Below, piece after piece: positions 12,919 to 23,558 of a DNA stretch of 64,000 bases; positions within the stretch are counted from its first letter, which is position 1, and every line of letters begins with the position of its first letter. A program made the translations under genes and the position numbers. The DNA is from Reticulascus tulasneorum (Eukaryota > Ascomycota > Sordariomycetes > Glomerellales > Reticulascaceae). The notes under the pieces are model-generated. The model was not told the origin of the DNA. It saw only the letters and a list, made by a program, of their open reading frames with translations, and ran no database searches. The stretch spans positions 3,224,001 through 3,288,000 of the forward strand of contig LSAX01000006.1 of NCBI GenBank assembly GCA_001557505.1, in the 5' to 3' direction.

Positions 12919-15900
12919 ATGAATCGCTTCCGAACCAAGAAGAAGGCGAAGGAGGAGGTGGTCGCGCCACGGCCCTCGCAGGAGGCAGAGCCTTCTGGCC
13001 CATTCAGAAGATTTGGCAAGAGCAAAAAGTCAATTGAGGAGCCAAAGAAGGAACTTGACATCGCTATGGCCCTCCCGTCGAGTGACGACTTCCGGACGAG
13101 TCTGTTGATGACTGGACTCTCGGCGCGGTTTTCCATGCTGAGGGAGCAGGATGACCCGAACACAAAGATTGGGAAGGCCAGCGACGACAGCGTGCTCTAC
13201 CCGAAGCGTCAGTCGAGGCTGATGGACTACGGCTTCACTACCGGTGGATTGTCGGACATCGCAGAGGTCGAGTCCATAAGAGCGCCGCCACCGTTCGCTC
13301 GGATGGATTCGATGTATTCGTCCGATGGGGAGTCGATGACCGGCAGCGTGATGAATCGCGCGAAGCCAACCGAAGGCAACAACCTGTTCGGTGGCCGGCA
13401 AAAGATCTACAAGATCCCAATCGGAGGCACATCGACGAAGAGTGGTGGCGGTGGCATGGGCGGCAGAGCATTGTACGAGGACGATGTTTCGGTGACCGCA
13501 TTCCAGAAGTGGAGGCAAGCCGAGAAGGAAAGGCAATCCTACGAACATCAGCGAAATAAGTTGTCCGCCGAGCTGAATCTCGAACTGCCCCGAGCGGAGT
13601 CTCCACCAATGCACTACAATCGGAAGCGCGAGACCAACTCTACCACCTCATCTGCTCCATCTGTTGGCCGAAATTCCACTGCAGGCACATCCTTCACCTC
13701 GCAGCCCACCCCATCCATCAAAGACTGGCAGTCCACAACAACCGCATCCAACTCTGCAAGTGGTACACCAGTGCTTGAGAGAAGCGTAACCAGGGCACGG
13801 AGGCTGTACGAGACTGGGCTGTCTACTGATCTCCACGAACAACAATCCTCGGCCTTGTCCCGCATCGATAATCTTTCTCGGCAACGAACGATTGGCTCTA
13901 GGACCCCAGACTTGCTTCAAAACACATCCTCGCCCACCGGCAGTCTTTTCAACGATCGCTTTGGCGATCGAAGACAGATAGCAACCAAGGCTAGCGCCCC
14001 AAACTTGCGATCAATGAGCCCGCCGACAACAGGGTCATCCCTTGGTACCATGGACACCAGCATGAAGGAAACCAGCACTACGGAGCAGAAGAACACGTAT
14101 GGCGGAGCGCCTCCATTGAGTCCCCCGATCAGTGAGAACGAGGAGTACCCCGTTCTTCCCATTCAACCTAACGACCGCGGGAAGGCGACTGCTTTGGGTG
14201 TCTTCCAGAAGCCCATGGCAGCGTACGACGAGTCAAAGTATGCCCAGAGGCAGCTCCAGCTGCAGCATGGTCGTGAAACACCCACCAATCGGTACCGCGC
14301 AGAGTCCAATGCCTCGTACAATACGGCTAGATCCCGGTCGTCGTCATCTGTCCACAGACAACCCTTCGAGAAGCCGGATTTGACGTTTCAGACAGAACCT
14401 ACTGTCAAGGAAGAGCCAATCATGACGTCGTTCCTAGATGATTCGGACGACTTGCCACTTCGCCTTGCTCCCTTTCAGCAAGCCGCGATTGTCGAGTCGC
14501 CCCTGAAGCGTCCCGCAGATCACGAACATCCCGCCTTTAGGGAGTCAGCGTTGCCCACTCCGCTGTCAATCAATACTAAATTGTCTGGAGAGCCGTCTCC
14601 AATCTCAGAGAAGCCGGAGCTGTCGGCCTCAAACTCCCATCAAGCTTCGCCTGAGGACTCGCCCACACTCGGCCCCAATGCTGGCCTGAGCGGCATGGTT
14701 CGCCAGCATCTTCGAACAGATAGCAATGCCTCGTCTGTTTACGGTGCTGCGCCCCATACGTCTATCCTGGCTACACGGTTCCCCATTGATCCTTATGAGC
14801 CCGGCACGTTCGAAGATCTGGGTGTGCCTTCGAACCCCTGGGACTCGCAAGCCCCAGACTGGACCATGTCTTACTATGGTCACCTTGATAGTCCGGATAA
14901 GAAAAACCCACCTGCCCCGGAGCGTTCAGCGCCACGACAGGCATCCGAATCTACACAAGACACAAGGTCAAGTGGCGAGATGGAGAAGGAGCATGATGAG
15001 TTCGCTAGTCAACTTGCCGACGGCGCACGCCGAGTGCGGGAGAGGCTTACTTCATACGTCGGGACAGAGAGTCGGGATGCATCGCCGCAACCTGCCGAGT
15101 CACCTCTAGAATATCCCGCTCGGGAACAGCAAAGTACGCGACCCAATGCTCTTGGCATCCTTAAGGCGAAGACTAGTCGTGGTTCCTTGATCGACCGAAA
15201 CCGTGAACCTGTCACTCAGTCATCCAAAGCTACGAAGTTGTTAGGTATCGGGGCCACAACAATGAGCACCTCTCCAAGTCCCAGCAGACCCAGCTTCGAA
15301 GAGAAGGACCCCTTGTCCCCGATGGAGGAGGAGCCCACACCCGCACAAATCCATGAGGAGCAACAGCTACAAGAAGAGAAGGACGAGAATATGCATGCTG
15401 GATTACGAGCTTTCAGACAAGCGAGGAGGGAACTTCAGAGACTCAAGGAGATGGAGGTACAGCAACGCCACCCTAACGCGCCACCTCCTCCCCCGGCAAC
15501 ATCGCGCACGACCCCTACCCGGGAGCGAACAGCGAGACAGCGAACACCATCCCGTGAACGAAAACCGCCACCGGTCTACTATCAGACCAGAGCGCCAAGC
15601 CAAGAGTCTAGCGACGCCAATTCTCGTACCGGGTCGCGGCCTCCATCGAGAACTGAGCGTGACAGGAGTGGCTCAGAAAACAGCAATGGCGGTCGGTCTC
15701 ATAGCCGCCCTGCTAGATTACGAACCGCATCATCACCTTACGAGGATCGCCAGCTTGGACCCAACGGCCCAGCGCGGCCCATGATGCGATCTCCTGGCCT
15801 GCCTGGCACTGACATTCGCCGATCGCCTATCATGCCACCTCAGGCATATCCCGGGTCCGCTCCATCGCCAAATTACTTTGACCGATCAGCATCTTCGGGC

Positions 15901-16629
15901 AACCTCAGCGTCCAACCCCGTCATCGAGGCTTCGAATCCGGCCAGCCTTCGCCAATCTCCCCGTTGAACGGAATGCCTTCGCCATATATGAACTCAAACG
16001 CATCGACTCCCACAGTGCTGCCTTCTCCACGTCGACCCTCTGCTCCGAGCACCCCTGGGCTTGACAGCGGTAGCAATGTAAGCCGCATCGATGAGACCAT
16101 GAGACGAGTGGTCAACAAGAGAGACATTTCCGAGCCGACATTCGTTTCGAGCACATCGCGAGTCCCCACCGTCAACCTCCCTCAGACCGAAGAGTCAGGC
16201 ATGCGCTCAAGAAGCGGTTCGAGATCGAGATCTGGCAGTCTCTTGGGATCTGCTTCTTCAACACCCAATCTTCATGCAAACCACGCTCCACCGTTGCCGC
16301 CTATCAACCCGAAGCGACGAAACATGCTTGGCAACTTCATGGGCCGCAAGGGTGAAGAAGACATGAGTGCAAGCTCGCCTTACTTGCCCCTGTCACCACT
16401 CAGTGGTGCGAGCGAGTACGGCGATGAAAACCGGAGCGCCTTCTCTGTTAGCGACGACGAAGAGGGCAAAGGATCCCGTGAACGGCGAAAGCTTCGAAAG
16501 GCGACCAGCGAGGCCAACGGAATGAATGCCCGAGCACGGCATACGAGACACGGCAGTCCCCCGTACGGAACCACGACTGCCTCTCCTCCAACCATCAATG
16601 CTCGTGGCGTGCCGAGCGGCATGATATAA
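12919..16629 (+). CDS. Large disordered Ser/Pro-rich protein of filamentous ascomycetes
   Basis: A single exon of 1236 codons begins MNRFRTKKKAKE. The protein is basic at the N-terminus and then almost entirely low complexity: rich in Ser, Pro, Arg and Thr with many SP, TP and RSRS-type sites. A short charged helical stretch (LRAFRQARRELQRLKEMEV, about residue 830) is followed by a proline run, and RSGSRSRSGS-like repeats occur near the C-terminus. No enzyme domain is visible. The style fits a heavily phosphorylated cytoskeletal, polarity or signalling scaffold, but that is inference. The ATG follows the CT-rich leader and a predicted leader intron, and codon use is even throughout, so the ORF looks genuine. 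I recall similar proteins in other Pezizomycotina but cannot name one. Confidence 0.85.
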   Translation: MNRFRTKKKAKEEVVAPRPSQEAEPSGPFRRFGKSKKSIEEPKKELDIAMALPSSDDFRTSLLMTGLSARFSMLREQDDPNTKIGKASDDSVLYPKRQSRLMDYGFTTGGLSDIAEVESIRAPPPFARMDSMYSSDGESMTGSVMNRAKPTEGNNLFGGRQKIYKIPIGGTSTKSGGGGMGGRALYEDDVSVTAFQKWRQAEKERQSYEHQRNKLSAELNLELPRAESPPMHYNRKRETNSTTSSAPSVGRNSTAGTSFTSQPTPSIKDWQSTTTASNSASGTPVLERSVTRARRLYETGLSTDLHEQQSSALSRIDNLSRQRTIGSRTPDLLQNTSSPTGSLFNDRFGDRRQIATKASAPNLRSMSPPTTGSSLGTMDTSMKETSTTEQKNTYGGAPPLSPPISENEEYPVLPIQPNDRGKATALGVFQKPMAAYDESKYAQRQLQLQHGRETPTNRYRAESNASYNTARSRSSSSVHRQPFEKPDLTFQTEPTVKEEPIMTSFLDDSDDLPLRLAPFQQAAIVESPLKRPADHEHPAFRESALPTPLSINTKLSGEPSPISEKPELSASNSHQASPEDSPTLGPNAGLSGMVRQHLRTDSNASSVYGAAPHTSILATRFPIDPYEPGTFEDLGVPSNPWDSQAPDWTMSYYGHLDSPDKKNPPAPERSAPRQASESTQDTRSSGEMEKEHDEFASQLADGARRVRERLTSYVGTESRDASPQPAESPLEYPAREQQSTRPNALGILKAKTSRGSLIDRNREPVTQSSKATKLLGIGATTMSTSPSPSRPSFEEKDPLSPMEEEPTPAQIHEEQQLQEEKDENMHAGLRAFRQARRELQRLKEMEVQQRHPNAPPPPPATSRTTPTRERTARQRTPSRERKPPPVYYQTRAPSQESSDANSRTGSRPPSRTERDRSGSENSNGGRSHSRPARLRTASSPYEDRQLGPNGPARPMMRSPGLPGTDIRRSPIMPPQAYPGSAPSPNYFDRSASSGNLSVQPRHRGFESGQPSPISPLNGMPSPYMNSNASTPTVLPSPRRPSAPSTPGLDSGSNVSRIDETMRRVVNKRDISEPTFVSSTSRVPTVNLPQTEESGMRSRSGSRSRSGSLLGSASSTPNLHANHAPPLPPINPKRRNMLGNFMGRKGEEDMSASSPYLPLSPLSGASEYGDENRSAFSVSDDEEGKGSRERRKLRKATSEANGMNARARHTRHGSPPYGTTTASPPTINARGVPSGMI

Positions 16630-17593
16630 AAGTCGCATGATCCACCATACACTTGCGACAATTCTAATACCTGTTCGATATTATACACATTACTGGGTGG
16701 AAATGGATGGCCATCATGATTCCACGAGTCGATACTCATCTCCTGTACTACTTTCAAGACCGGCACACACCTGGTAATACCCCGCGGTGTTGTACATTAC
16801 CTACTGTACATCTTTTATTTCCTGCGCACACGTCGTATTTCTAATTCGTCCACTCCTTCGCGATGATCCCTCAGGGGCATCTTTTCTTTATCTTTTCTCA
16901 CAGGCTGGGATGGGACGGGGATTGGACTGGAATCTGATCCTGAAAATTTTCAACAGCGTTCTGGCGGCGGATGACCTGGAGTCTTACTCGACCGAGAGTA
17001 TTGGGAGCAAGGTTGCATGGAGCCCACCATCTGAGGTATACCGGACGGTGTTTTATCTGGAGATGCTGAGAGCTTGAGGAAAATACGATGAGAATGGCCT
17101 GGTTGGGATATACCATGTATTAGAACGTAGTGTGAGCAATCGAATAATTCAAAAAGTACAAGTGTCCCCCTTCCGTGTCCCCTTTTTGTCCACGTCTGTG
17201 TTCCCTGCCTAACAGCTCTAAGAGTTATTCTGTCTTGGAGCATGTCGGTGTGAAGGCGTGTATCACACATGCTTCCCCTCATTCATAAGATATCCCGACT
17301 GCCGAGTTGCTCTTGGGGGAGGCACGGCCCGCAACGCCGAAAGCATAGCCCTCCACTCGCCTGCCAAACCCGGTGAGCCTTGTCCAGCCTGGTGGTGTGC
17401 CTATAAATGTCCTCGGATGTGAAAGGGCTACATGGTCGGATCTTAGCAGGATTCTGAAAAGACGAGTTTATGAACTTTGCACTGGCACACCTCACGTGGG
17501 ACACTCTGTTGCGGTCTCACCTTACCCCTCTTCAAGACTTCCGGAAGACGGCTTCTGACTTCACTCACCCTCAGAAGAAGATATACAAACGAA
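16630..17593. other. Intergenic, 3'UTR and promoter
   Basis: This gap lies between two plus-strand genes. I see no gene or structured RNA; small open frames here lack support. Confidence 0.5.
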
Positions 17594-18373
17594 ATGGCGT
17601 TTATCCGCCCATACAAGCCTTCGGACTTTGAGGGCGCAGCTCACATTGCAAGTCCCCACAGCAAATGCGAATCCCTCCAACTCCTTCAATCCTTAGTACT
17701 TCCCTGGCCTTGTTGCGCTAACTTGCTCCAGTGCCGCGCAACTCTTCCCCCGTCCCTCGAGCGCAGCGAGCCGGCAACCCGTCTGGCACCATACATCTGG
17801 ACACACCAGTACACCCTCCTCTCGCCTTCGACCTGCCACATCCTCGATGACGGCAAGGGCAACGTAGCGGGCTACTGCATCGGCTGCCCGAACGTGCCCG
17901 ACTTCGTCGCCGCGTACCCTCGCTACGTGTCGGAGGTCCTGGACCCGTCGACCGAGGTCACGAAGCCGCAGCTCGAGAAGCAGGCGGCGTGGTTCGTGCC
18001 GGGCACGGAAGAGGTGAGCGAGGAGTGCCTGCTGCAGCTGGCGTACCATCCCGAATGGTCGCTGGTCAAGGGAAAGGAGGTCCTGTGGGGGAGGTGGAAG
18101 GCGACGATGCACATTGATTTGCTGGAGGTGGTCAGGGGGCAGGGCTGGGGGCGGAAGCTGATTGAGAGGTTCGTGGAGAGCATGAGGGCTGCCGATGAGA
18201 GGGAGAAGGGAGAAGGGGGCGAGAACGGGGAGAGGGTGTACGGGCAGGGGATTCACATTGGGATTGCCGGGGAGAATGGGAAGGTGGTAGGGTTTTATGA
18301 GAAGCTGGGATTTAGGGTCCACGAGGGCGGTGAGAAGGAGGGGGGCATTTGGATGGTGAAGGATGTTGAGTGA
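17594..18373 (+). CDS. GNAT-family acyl-CoA N-acyltransferase
   Basis: Two exons, 17594-17647 and 17732-18373, give about 231 residues. It starts MAFIRPYKPSD, the usual N-terminal strand of GNAT enzymes. The acetyl-CoA site motif A is clear in VVRGQGWGRKLIERF (R-G-x-G-x-G/R), and motif B follows in GFYEKLGFRVHEGG. The substrate is not predictable; the family transfers acetyl groups to amines or proteins. The intron is a GC-AG type (GCAAGT donor, GCTAAC branch, CTCCAG acceptor). At 84 nt with no stop it can be read through, adding 28 residues rich in Cys and Leu that interrupt the first helix. The joined form (AAHI|CRATLPP) fits the family better. The ATG at 17594 is preferred to the upstream in-frame codon at 17477 because it places the conserved start right at the N-terminus. 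Confidence 0.85.
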   Translation: MAFIRPYKPSDFEGAAHIASPHSKCESLQLLQSLVLPWPCCANLLQCRATLPPSLERSEPATRLAPYIWTHQYTLLSPSTCHILDDGKGNVAGYCIGCPNVPDFVAAYPRYVSEVLDPSTEVTKPQLEKQAAWFVPGTEEVSEECLLQLAYHPEWSLVKGKEVLWGRWKATMHIDLLEVVRGQGWGRKLIERFVESMRAADEREKGEGGENGERVYGQGIHIGIAGENGKVVGFYEKLGFRVHEGGEKEGGIWMVKDVE

Positions 18374-18817
18374 CTGAGGAGACGAGCGGGAGTTGATGAG
18401 CGCTGGTTATGACCGTGCTAGTATTGTTCCTGAACAAATCTCGATTTCTGTACTACTTCAAGTGTCTCGTCTACTTTACGAATTTCAAGCTGAGTCGTCT
18501 GTTTCGTTGTCATTCTATCTGCCTAATGCATGGGTGACGTGATGCTAGGCATACCAGGATGCATACATTGCTTGTTGTCGGAGGCAGTTTGAGAGCTGTT
18601 ATCATGATGGGCAGGCGATGTAGGGTTAGATGTGGCAGAATTGGATTTACAGGGGTATGTGGAGCGAGCTGGTCTGTCGAGATCCATGGAGTTGGCAATG
18701 CTTCTAGCGACGGACCAGATCAGATCGAGCTCGTCAAATGTTTCGGCCAAACTGAGGCGTCAGAAATATGTGCTTGTTTCCTATATGCAACACTCAATAC
18801 ACCCGAGCAGCTAAAAA
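18374..18817. other. Convergent intergenic gap
   Basis: The 3' ends of the GNAT gene (plus) and the VWA-Hint gene (minus) face each other here. I see no further feature. Confidence 0.5.
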
Positions 18818-21205
18818 TCATGCCTTCTGGCTCCGTAAGCTCCCTCGCAACGGCGCGTTGAACCCCGATATGTACCCCGTCCGAGCATCCCTCCTAGCCC
18901 CTCCTCCGACCACGACTCCGCTCTTTCGCACGCCGATCCCTCTCAGGCTCTTGACCACGGAAGCATAATCACCGAAGAAGGCATGGGCACGGACATCTCG
19001 CCCAGAAGTCAGACCGTGGCCCAGCGTGACGCCCCAGAAGCCCGCGACGTTGAGCGCGTGCGCGGCGCAGTTCCTGTCGGGCTGTAGGAGGATCGAGTAG
19101 ATGCTGCCGGTGTACCACACCGGCCGCTCAGCAATGTGGGCAGGGAATACGAACGTCTTGCCGTTGGTCGAGATGGGGTGCCAGGGCGTGACGATGAGGG
19201 GGCCGACTCGGCACATGATCTCGTGCCGAACAGGTGTCTTCAGCACGGCCATCACGCGGCGGGGTCCAGCTGGTGTCTGCACCGCCACCCCGCGTCGTAG
19301 GTTCCGGATCGGGACGGTCTGTCCCGAGGCCAGGCGGACTGGGGTGGATGCTGCGAAGCACACGCCCGAGGAGTTGTTGTACATGCTCATGCTGACATGG
19401 CCACGGTAGGTGGTGTGGTTCGAGGGCTTGGGTGCGGGGAGAGCATCGAATGCGGCGTCCAGCCTATCGCGGCACTTGATGAACAGCGGGCTGTTGACAC
19501 CGTACTGCAGCGGCCCCGGGTCCTTGAACGAATTGCAGATCTGTCTCGTGTGCGCGTTCAGGAGGGAGGGCAGGTAGTGGTGTCCCCACTTGTGGTAGTA
19601 ATCCGGGTTCCGCACCGCGAGCGAGATCTGGCCTTTTGGTTCTGGGCCGCAGAGGTCCTCGACCAGGGATTTGTTTTGCGCGTCGTCGTAGCCGTGGCAG
19701 GGAGCATTATCGACGAGGTAGGAAAGTTCCATCAGTTTCTCGTCAGGGACAGTTTTCAGTGCCTCGTGCTCTCCGTCGTCTTTGAGGGGGATCATGGATG
19801 AGAGGAAGGCACAGATTGCAGATCGTGACAGGTGGTATGCTATCTCGGCTGATGACAGAGCGGTGATGTCGTTGACGCCGCATTGCGTGGTTTGCTTGTA
19901 AATGTTTCGCGTCAATCTTGAGTATTGGAGTACTGCCGTGATGGTTGGGGCGTCTCCTTTCTCCAGGAGGATCTCTTTCAGGTTCACATTCTCCTTGTAG
20001 CGAAGATACATATCCCGGGATTGGCCGTACTGTATGTTCCCGAGGGAAATGGTCAGTTGCATCCGCTGGCCCTTCTCGTCTGGGATTTGCGTCGGTTCCT
20101 GCTTGTCAACCGAGTCGCCTGTGGTCTCCTCCAGCTGCAGCTCCGACGGGTATGTGAGTGTGACGGTCGCGTTATTTGCGTATGTTGCCTGGAGGTTGGC
20201 GACTGCATGGACAAAGACGGTTCCCTAGATGAGACGATATTTAGCATCTGCGTAAGTGTTCCCGGGAGAAGACTAGTTTCCGACTTACGATCATGCCAGC
20301 GTCAGGGATGAAAGCGTAGTTACCGCCGCCGATCTCAGCAATGGACTTCAAGAGCCCTGACCTGAGGTTGTATCCAAAGCCAAAGGTGTGAATGCTCGCT
20401 GGGAGCTCCTCCATCGATCGAATCTTGGGGACGTATCCCTGCGCAGGACACCTGCCTCCGTTAGTGGGGAGCCGTGCTGCTGGATTAGCCGGACCTACAT
20501 ATGATTTGGCATGCCGTCGGTCAGAACCATCAGTGCGGGAACTCTCCCGGTCTTTGCCTCGCCGTTGAACAATTTCAAGGCCTCGAGAATACCGTGCCAA
20601 AGGTTGGTGGCATCGATAGGTCGCATGCCGTCGATGTTTTTGGCGGCAAGAGCCTTGTTGCTCCTGGTCATGGGGATGAGCTTCTGGACGAGCTTCGCCT
20701 TGGACGCGAAGGTCACTATTCCCAGTCGGTCGTTCTCGCCCATGGTCTCCAGGATGGTCCGGGCTGCATGCTTCGTCAAGTCTAGGACCGAGAGACCGAG
20801 ATTTTCGGTTTCTTCGCCAGGATTTGCCGGGACCGGCGCATTGCAGGCCATGCTGCCGGAGACGTCGATGACCAGGACGATGTCGCATGGGGCATGTGAA
20901 TTTTGCTTCTTGGGGAGTCGGGGCGGCTGGATCTTGACCAAAAGCCCTTCCCTGGACGGTAGAGGGTGCAGAGAGACGGCGGCATCATCGGAGCCATTAT
21001 TTGGTTCTGGTTGGAGAGATGCGCTGGAAGTGCTGATGGTCTGCTGACTCCAGCTGGTGGAGCTGGTGTCGGAGCGAGTCCTCATACTCAGTTCGCCCTC
21101 GTTGGGGCCGCCAAAGAGGTAGTTGGAGACCTTCTTGATCTAGAAACGATGTCAGTCGGCTAACCAATTTTGACCGTGGTCTGAGTGGGATTGGCATACC
21201 ACCAT
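18818..21205 (-). CDS. VWA domain protein with C-terminal Hint (Hedgehog/intein-type) domain
   Basis: Four exons on the minus strand (21205-21200, 21139-20499, 20451-20289, 20224-18818) give 738 residues with all phases consistent. A VWA domain has its MIDAS motif DVSGSM at about residues 94-99 and a conserved TDGMPN loop. A linking region corresponds to the fungal Vwaint type. The C-terminal Hint domain begins at Cys559 (SSGVCFAAS) and contains the B-block T-P-W-H (Thr616, His619). Hint domains cut the chain at the N-side of the first Cys through a thioester. Here that would release the VWA part with an activated C-terminus, or attach it to something. This VWA-plus-Vint arrangement is known from fungi, with poorly known biology. 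No signal peptide is visible. The first exon is only 6 nt (ATG GTG), a tiny-exon start worth confirming. Confidence 0.88.
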
Positions 21206-21506
21206 GGCGATGGTTCCTACTGAGGTATGAAGTTGTGTTGTGTGGCGACTACAAATAAGGGACTTTGGTGTCGGGGTTGGCGGGATGGTGGAGAAATAGA
21301 GGATGTTGAGGATGCTAGCTGGAAAGCAAGCGTCTTATCCTTCCGTACCTACGGAGACGGAGGTCGCCCGCGATGCAATGCGATGCGATGCGATGAGTGA
21401 ACAAAAGAAACAGCCTCGCCGGAGCCTGACTGTGCGATCGTGTGACACTCCCTTTCTCGCGACGACAAAGGGAGGATGATGATGCGAAAGATGGAGCAGA
21501 GGAAGC

Positions 21507-21526
21507 GGGGGGGGGGGGGGGGGGGG
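21507..21526 (+). repeat. Poly-G tract, 20 nt
   Basis: An uninterrupted G run lies about 300 nt upstream of the VWA-Hint start codon. As C run on the minus strand it would be in that gene's promoter. Confidence 0.9.
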
Positions 21527-21612
21527 CTGTGAGGCTGATGCTGGGTTTAGTACGTTTTTCTACATACTCTAACACCTCCCTTTGCAGACGAAATATCCAT
21601 TTTGGGTGCTAG

Positions 21613-21631
21613 CTAAGGTAGACTACCTTAG
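21613..21631. repeat. 19-nt perfect palindrome
   Basis: CTAAGGTAG and its exact reverse complement flank a single A. A third copy of the arm occurs at about 21675. It is compatible with a regulatory dyad or a transposon end remnant. Confidence 0.7.
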
Positions 21632-22594
21632 GTGGTTTCGATGGCGCACTGCGCTTCAAGGCACGCTGCACAACTAAGGTAGCCGAACTGCTGGTGGTCC
21701 AATAGTGGCACGCTGATAAGGGGGTCACTAGCCAGGACTTCACTAGCATCGCAGCTCTAACCTCTGCCGATGCCTGCATTGATCTGGCTCTAACCCGCAG
21801 CTGAAAACAAAGTCGATGATATGCAGCGTGTCAAAATTGAAGTGGTCCAGGATATCTACGCCCTAGCTAATTAAGAGGGCAATCCGATCTCCAATAGAGC
21901 CGTTACCGAACTCTGCTCCGTCTGCTAGAGTAGTAGCGCATTCTCGGCGTCACCTATTACACTTGACATCCCGGCTGCCTGGCTCCCTCCAGGGCTCTTT
22001 CAACCAGGCACTAATTAAGTGAATCGCCTCCGACGGGCCCAAGCATAGGCGGCAGTGATTGCAAGCTTATTAGCTTGGTGATCACCTAGGTCAGGCAGCT
22101 TTACCTGGGCACCATCGTGGATATCCACATCATAGGTCACTTCGCACCGCATCCCGCCCCAGGTAAGCGGGATTTTAGTGGGACTTTAGGCATCTGAGCC
22201 CTATAGCCCCAGTGGAGTCCCCTCGGGCAGTGAGTCAATTGAAGCACCTCGTCTCGCAAACCGAACAGCCTGTCCACGGTACTGTCAGCGTTTTCCGAGT
22301 TGGGCTCGGATGCCGCGAGCTCTCACCGCATGTCTTCCTTTTTACTCGGTTTCGAAGGACCAGTGATATCGCCCAGGTAGGACAGGATCGAGATGCAATC
22401 CTGCAGACACAGGGCGGCCGGTTGTGGCTATCTTCTGCATCTCTTCATTGGATCGAATCCGAGCCGGCGAGGTCCTAGGGCTGAGCTTCACAGTTGACAT
22501 GTCCCATGCATCTGGGAGAGTGTGGCAGTGATCAACGTTTAGTCTCAGGTTTTAGTCCACTTTTTCGTTTTAGCGGGGCAGGAGGGCGGGAGGA

Positions 22595-22617
22595 GGGGGG
22601 GGGGGGGGGGGGGGGGG
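22595..22617 (+). repeat. Poly-G tract, 23 nt
   Basis: The longest G homopolymer in the window, in intergenic DNA and preceded by GGAGGGCGGGAGGA. Confidence 0.9.
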
Positions 22618-23558
22618 CGGCCAGGCGTTCCAGGCTGCCTCGTTTCGGGTGGGTGTCGAATTTGCGAGTAACTTATCACCAGCTTCTTTTTTCTTGCAAA
22701 AACTAGGACTTCATCAACATTCCGGAATTTCAACTTCCTCAACGTCCCCCAGTAGAGGAGATGCGATCATCCCGGGCACATCGTAAATTGACCGAGAGTT
22801 TTACTTCGAATCTGCCTAGCTAAAGCCGAGTTGGCTTTCCCGAAAGAAGTGAACGTCGATGAAACATGGTAAATTTGTCCGGCCTTGTTTCGAGAGTTGG
22901 TTACTCTTCCACGACTTTCAAAGAGTTTCCGCCGAATACATGAGCATTGGGTCATCTCAACGGGTATCCTCGGTCTGCTGCCTTGCCCTGGATTGCGGCG
23001 AAGACATCAGGCTTCCTCCGACGTGCCGTATTACATGCTGTACTGAATTGCCTGAGATGGCCATCCCTTGCTAAAATGGATAGCTTAGGCAGTTATTTTG
23101 ATATTGATATCCATAACCCTTCGTTACCATGAAACGATAAGTAGTTGAGCTTCACATACCTTCCCGACATTGCCGCCCACTCGGATATCTAGGAGGAATG
23201 ACACATGGAGGATCCGGTACATTGTGTGCGGACAAATCAGCGTCCTTGTATTTGATACTGGACTAAGAGCCATCAGACAGACAGCTGTGGCCAGCCTTCA
23301 AGCTAGGGTATATAGATTCTACCATACAGAAATTCTGCCTGGTCGGTAGGGAAAACGGTATTTATGTCCTTACCCCATCACGGTCGGATCTGATGTAGGC
23401 TGAGCTCTACGCCGTAGTCACTCATCATAAGCTGACAGGTGACAAGACAAACATAAAGGACTAGATATGTCACTGCATACACGTACTCGTACACAGCCGT
23501 ATTCCCCTCCCCCAGCACCCGAGCTGGCCACCATACAAAAGCAACAGCGACATCCAAA

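Larger units (their letters stand above)
21206..23558. other. Gene-poor 2.3 kb with G runs and possible mobile-element relic
   Basis: No supported gene. 21600-22480 looks like decayed coding or transposon sequence: scattered stops interrupt short protein-like stretches, and CTAAGGTAG-type motifs recur in both orientations. Two long poly-G runs lie at either side. I cannot assign the relic to a family. Confidence 0.35.

Noticed and set aside
19397..21047. Long plus-strand frames opposite the VWA-Hint gene
   Set aside because: Antisense shadows of a gene with a complete splice model and conserved motifs.
23378..23558. Read-through C-terminal extension of the secreted low-complexity protein
   Set aside because: A good 59-nt intron with branch site leads to a stop at 23559; the extension has poor composition.
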